Source of the DNA: Conexibacter sp.
Lineage (GTDB): Bacteria > Actinomycetota > Thermoleophilia > Solirubrobacterales > Solirubrobacteraceae
Reading direction: 5' to 3'
NCBI GenBank assembly: GCA_025964055.1
Contig: JAOPZP010000010.1
Span: forward strand, 1 to 7,340
DNA length: 7,340 nt
The notes beneath the pieces are model-generated. The model was not told the origin of the DNA, did no database searches, and saw only the letters and a list, made by a program, of their open reading frames with translations. The position numbers and the translations under genes were made by a program. Positions 5,551-7,340 of this stretch are shown here, piece by piece (positions within the stretch are counted from its first letter, which is position 1; each line of letters opens with the position of its first letter).

Positions 5551-6707
5551 GCCGGCACCAGCGCGTTGATGCCGGTCTCGGCGCGGCCGATGATGAGCTT
5601 CTGGATCTGCGAGGTCCCCTCGTACAGCGTGGTGACGCGCACGTCGCGGAAGTGGCGCTCGACGACGTGGTCGTCGGCGTAGCCCGCGCCGCCGTGCACC
5701 TGGATCGCCTCGTTGGCGCACCAGACGGCCGCCTCCGAGGCATACAACTTGGCGATCGACGTCTCGGTCGTGTTCGGCTGCCCGGTGTCCTTGAGCCACC
5801 CGGCGCGCCAGACCAGCAGGCGCGCCGCGTCGGTGCGCACGCGCATCTCGGCGATCATCGCCTGCACGAGCTGGAACGACGCGATCGGTCGGCCGAACTG
5901 CTCGCGCTCCTTGGCGTACTTGACCGACTCCTCCAGGCTGCTGCGGCAGACGCCGACGCAGCCGGCCGCGACCGAGTAGCGGCCGGAGTCCAGCGCGGTC
6001 ATGGCCACGCGGAAGCCGTTGCCGACCTCGCCCAGCACGGCGTCGTCGGGCGCGAAGACGTCGTCGAGGCCGATCTCGGCGGTGTCGGAGCCGTGCAGGC
6101 CCATCTTGTGCTCGATCACCGACGGGCGGAAGCCCTCCTGGTCGGTGTCCACGAGGAAGCACGCCACGCCCTTGTGACCCTTGTCCGGATCGGTCTGCGC
6201 GAAGATCAACGCCAGCCCGGCGTGGTTGCCGAGCGAGATCCACATCTTGGCCCCGTTGATGCGCCAGCCGCCGTCGACCTTCGTGGCGCGCGTGCGCTGG
6301 TCGGCGGCGTCGGAGCCCGTGTCGGGCTCGGTCAGGCCGAAGCACCCCAGCAACTCGCCCGAGCACAGGGCGGCCAGGTACTTGCGCTTCTGCTCCTCGG
6401 TGCCGAACTTCAGGATCGTGGAGCACACCAGCGAGGTCTGGACCGAGATGACCGTCCGCATCGAGCTGTCGCCGCGCCCGACCTCCTCGACGACCAGGCC
6501 GTAGGTCCGGTAGTCGAGGCCCGCGCCGCCGTACTCGCGCGGCACGATCGCGCCCAGGTAGCCCTGGTCGGCGATCTTGCGCACGAGGTCGAGGTCGAAG
6601 TGGTGGTCGCGCGAGTTCTGCTTGGCCGCCGGCACGATCTCCTTGTCGGTGAACTCGCGGGCGGTGGCGCGGACGAGCTCCTGCTCATCGGTGAGGCTGA
6701 AGTCCAT
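5547..6707 (-). CDS. Acyl-CoA dehydrogenase (FAD-dependent, SCAD/MCAD-like)
   Basis: This 386-residue flavoenzyme introduces the alpha-beta double bond into acyl-CoA and passes electrons to electron-transferring flavoprotein. The length is typical for the family. An N-terminal helical domain ('MDFSLTDEQELVRATAREF') is followed by the beta-domain signature 'CFGLTEPDTGSDA' (122-134), 'QFGRPIASFQ' (270-279), 'QVHGGAGY' (336-343) and 'YEGTSQIQ' (362-369). The likely catalytic base is E363, at the position used by short- and medium-chain dehydrogenases rather than the helix-G position of isovaleryl and long-chain enzymes. It is the first gene of a tightly overlapping operon and makes the substrate chain for the downstream hydroxyacyl dehydrogenase; no enoyl-CoA hydratase is present in the window. 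The ATG lacks a Shine-Dalgarno, and a TACGGT box ends eight bases upstream, suggesting a leaderless mRNA. The exact acyl substrate is unknown. Confidence 0.95.
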   Translation of the reverse strand: MDFSLTDEQELVRATAREFTDKEIVPAAKQNSRDHHFDLDLVRKIADQGYLGAIVPREYGGAGLDYRTYGLVVEEVGRGDSSMRTVISVQTSLVCSTILKFGTEEQKRKYLAALCSGELLGCFGLTEPDTGSDAADQRTRATKVDGGWRINGAKMWISLGNHAGLALIFAQTDPDKGHKGVACFLVDTDQEGFRPSVIEHKMGLHGSDTAEIGLDDVFAPDDAVLGEVGNGFRVAMTALDSGRYSVAAGCVGVCRSSLEESVKYAKEREQFGRPIASFQLVQAMIAEMRVRTDAARLLVWRAGWLKDTGQPNTTETSIAKLYASEAAVWCANEAIQVHGGAGYADDHVVERHFRDVRVTTLYEGTSQIQKLIIGRAETGINALVPA

Positions 6708-6714
6708 GGGGTCG

Positions 6715-6728
6715 GACCGTACCCGGTC
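6715..6728 (-). promoter_or_regulatory. Putative -10 box and inverted repeat of the acyl-CoA dehydrogenase operon
   Basis: On the minus strand TACGGT (6721-6716) matches TANNNT and ends eight bases before the ATG, the spacing expected for a leaderless transcript. It lies in an inverted repeat GACCG (6715-6719) / CGGTC (6724-6728) with a four-base spacer. No good -35 is visible. A TetR-type regulator of fatty-acid genes would be a reasonable binder, but none is encoded here. Confidence 0.45.
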
Positions 6729-6749
6729 ACGGGGCTCGGGACGGAGGGT

Positions 6750-6770
6750 CGGCGAGGCGTAGACTCGCCG
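6750..6770 (+). promoter_or_regulatory. Putative promoter of the NARRR-repeat gene, with inverted repeat over the -10
   Basis: TAGACT (6760-6765) is a good TANNNT box ending seven bases before the GTG start at 6773, so transcription should begin at or next to the start codon. A perfect 7-bp inverted repeat, CGGCGAG (6750-6756) and CTCGCCG (6764-6770) around a seven-base spacer, covers it. It could be an operator or a chance palindrome in GC-rich DNA. The -35 region is not convincing. Confidence 0.55.
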
Positions 6771-6772
6771 CG

Positions 6773-7177
6773 GTGGACCCCCTCGGCGCGATCATGCTGG
6801 CGATCGGGGCCGGCTTCCTGGTCGGCCTGCTGCTGCTGGGGCTCTTGCATCCGCGCACCGGCGCGCAGGCGCTGGACTGGAAGCCCACCCGCTCGGCCGA
6901 GCTGGAGGTGCAGAACGAGATCGACGACCTCGACCAGATGCTCGAGGCCGCCAACGCCCGGCGGCGCCGCCGCGGCGAGGCCGAGCTGAGCGAGGCGAGC
7001 CTGCGCGCCTCGATCGGTCAGGATCTCGCCCGGACGGCCAAGCGCCGTGACGACTACCTGGAGGACTTGGACATCGCTCAGATGCTGGACGCCAAGAACG
7101 CGCGACGCCGCGCGAAGGGACTGCCCGAGATCACCGTCGAGGAGTACCGCGCCACGCTCGAGGGCGAGCGCCGATGA
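6773..7177 (+). CDS. Small membrane-anchored protein with a duplicated NARRR motif
   Basis: The 134-residue product has one N-terminal membrane segment (about residues 5-25, 'AIMLAIGAGFLVGLLLLGLL') and a charged, probably helical cytoplasmic part. A motif is present twice, 48 residues apart: 'QMLEAANARRRRRG' (55-68) and 'QMLDAKNARRRAKG' (103-116), identical at 10 of 14 positions. Each is preceded by DLD and followed by a short acidic helix ending in R-A-S/T ('LRAS', 'YRAT'). The second end ('LPEITVEEYRATL') faintly recalls SHOCT-type helices. GTG is chosen as start because it follows a TAGACT box at leaderless distance; the alternative ATG at 6794 would cut into the membrane segment. The stop overlaps the next start (ATGA). 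I do not recognise a named family. Binding of nucleic acid or lipid headgroups by the Arg clusters is only a guess. Confidence 0.82.
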   Translation: MDPLGAIMLAIGAGFLVGLLLLGLLHPRTGAQALDWKPTRSAELEVQNEIDDLDQMLEAANARRRRRGEAELSEASLRASIGQDLARTAKRRDDYLEDLDIAQMLDAKNARRRAKGLPEITVEEYRATLEGERR

Positions 7178-7340
7178 GGGCCGTGCTGGTGGGCGGCGGA
7201 CGCCCCGGGCTCGCGCTGACCCGCGCGCTGACCGCCGACGGCCACGCCGTGCGGTTCGTCACGCGCCATGAGGCGTTCCGGCCCGAGATCGAGGCGGCCG
7301 GCGCCGAGTGCTGGATCGGCGACCCCGACCGCATCGGCTC
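7174..7340 (+). CDS. Rossmann-fold NAD(P)-binding protein, N-terminal part (cut by window end)
   Basis: About 55 residues are visible and the frame stays open to the last base. The N-terminus 'MRAVLVGGGRPGLALTRALTADGHAVRFVTR' is a beta-alpha-beta dinucleotide-binding start. Its glycine pattern GGGRPG (7-12) sits where the usual GxxGxxG of NAD-dependent epimerases and NmrA-like proteins would be. The following 'IEAAGAECWIGDPDRIGS' fits the third strand, after which such proteins usually have 'GD...L'. The ATG overlaps the stop of the NARRR-repeat gene, so the two are probably co-translated. A sugar-nucleotide epimerase/dehydratase-like or NAD(P)H-binding reductase is most likely; a TrkA-type or FAD-binding protein cannot be excluded from this fragment. 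Confidence 0.75.
   Translation, partial: MRAVLVGGGRPGLALTRALTADGHAVRFVTRHEAFRPEIEAAGAECWIGDPDRIG

Noticed and set aside
3059..5682. Plus-strand open frames of 438 and 465 codons opposite the hydroxyacyl dehydrogenase and propeller genes
   Set aside because: They have no domain or ribosome binding site, and Arg/Gln/Gly-rich composition typical of reverse-strand shadows of GC-rich genes.
5551..6426. Upstream extension of the propeller frame through the dehydrogenase gene
   Set aside because: It is an Arg-rich shadow of the dehydrogenase. The GTG at 5550 is followed directly by an export signal.
5454..6989. Plus-strand open frame of 511 codons opposite the acyl-CoA dehydrogenase
   Set aside because: The dehydrogenase on the other strand has every family motif. 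This frame has low-complexity Arg/Ala/Val/Gly composition and runs out of frame into the NARRR-repeat gene.
1..7340. CRISPR array, insertion sequence, integrase, tRNA or rRNA
   Set aside because: I saw no regularly spaced repeats, transposase or recombinase motifs, terminal inverted repeats, or tRNA-like cloverleaf on reading both strands.

Overview
The window looks like chromosomal DNA from a very GC-rich actinobacterium. The best guess is class Thermoleophilia, order Solirubrobacterales. The reasons are the near-universal G/C at third codon positions, the style of the MCE-family C-terminus (a 'YPRR...RSNPY' stretch) followed by a secreted four-cysteine protein, ATGA/GTGA overlaps between genes, and GTG starts placed a few bases after a TANNNT box. 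The assignment is inference from style; no marker gene fixes it.

Layout. Positions 1-1391 (+) hold the 3' end of an MCE/MlaD-like gene and an overlapping secreted protein, probably the tail of an MCE operon. A 102-bp gap with a small hairpin leads into a 33-codon reading frame (1494-1595, +) that has a near-ideal Shine-Dalgarno and only G/C-ending codons. A strong hairpin (1612-1640) separates it from the convergent minus-strand block.

The minus-strand block, in transcription order, is an acyl-CoA dehydrogenase (6707-5547), a secreted PD40 beta-propeller protein (5550-4291) and a long two-domain 3-hydroxyacyl-CoA dehydrogenase (4294-2741). These three are joined by 4-bp stop/start overlaps. 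After a 63-bp gap with a hairpin and an inverted repeat come a small ECF-type sigma factor (2677-2210) and an O6-alkylguanine-DNA alkyltransferase (2213-1626), again overlapping by 4 bp. The first and third genes supply two oxidative steps of beta-oxidation. The propeller between them has no known role in that pathway.

To the right, a 65-bp divergent promoter region separates the dehydrogenase operon from a plus-strand pair: a small membrane-anchored protein with a duplicated NARRR motif (6773-7177) and the start of a Rossmann-fold protein (7174 onward, cut by the window edge).

Most of the window is ordinary metabolic and envelope DNA. I see no CRISPR array, mobile element, tRNA or rRNA, and no clear new defence or biosynthetic system. 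The points most worth a second look are the 33-aa frame, the sigma factor/alkyltransferase coupling, the propeller inside a beta-oxidation operon, the duplicated NARRR protein, and inverted repeats that overlap all three putative -10 boxes.
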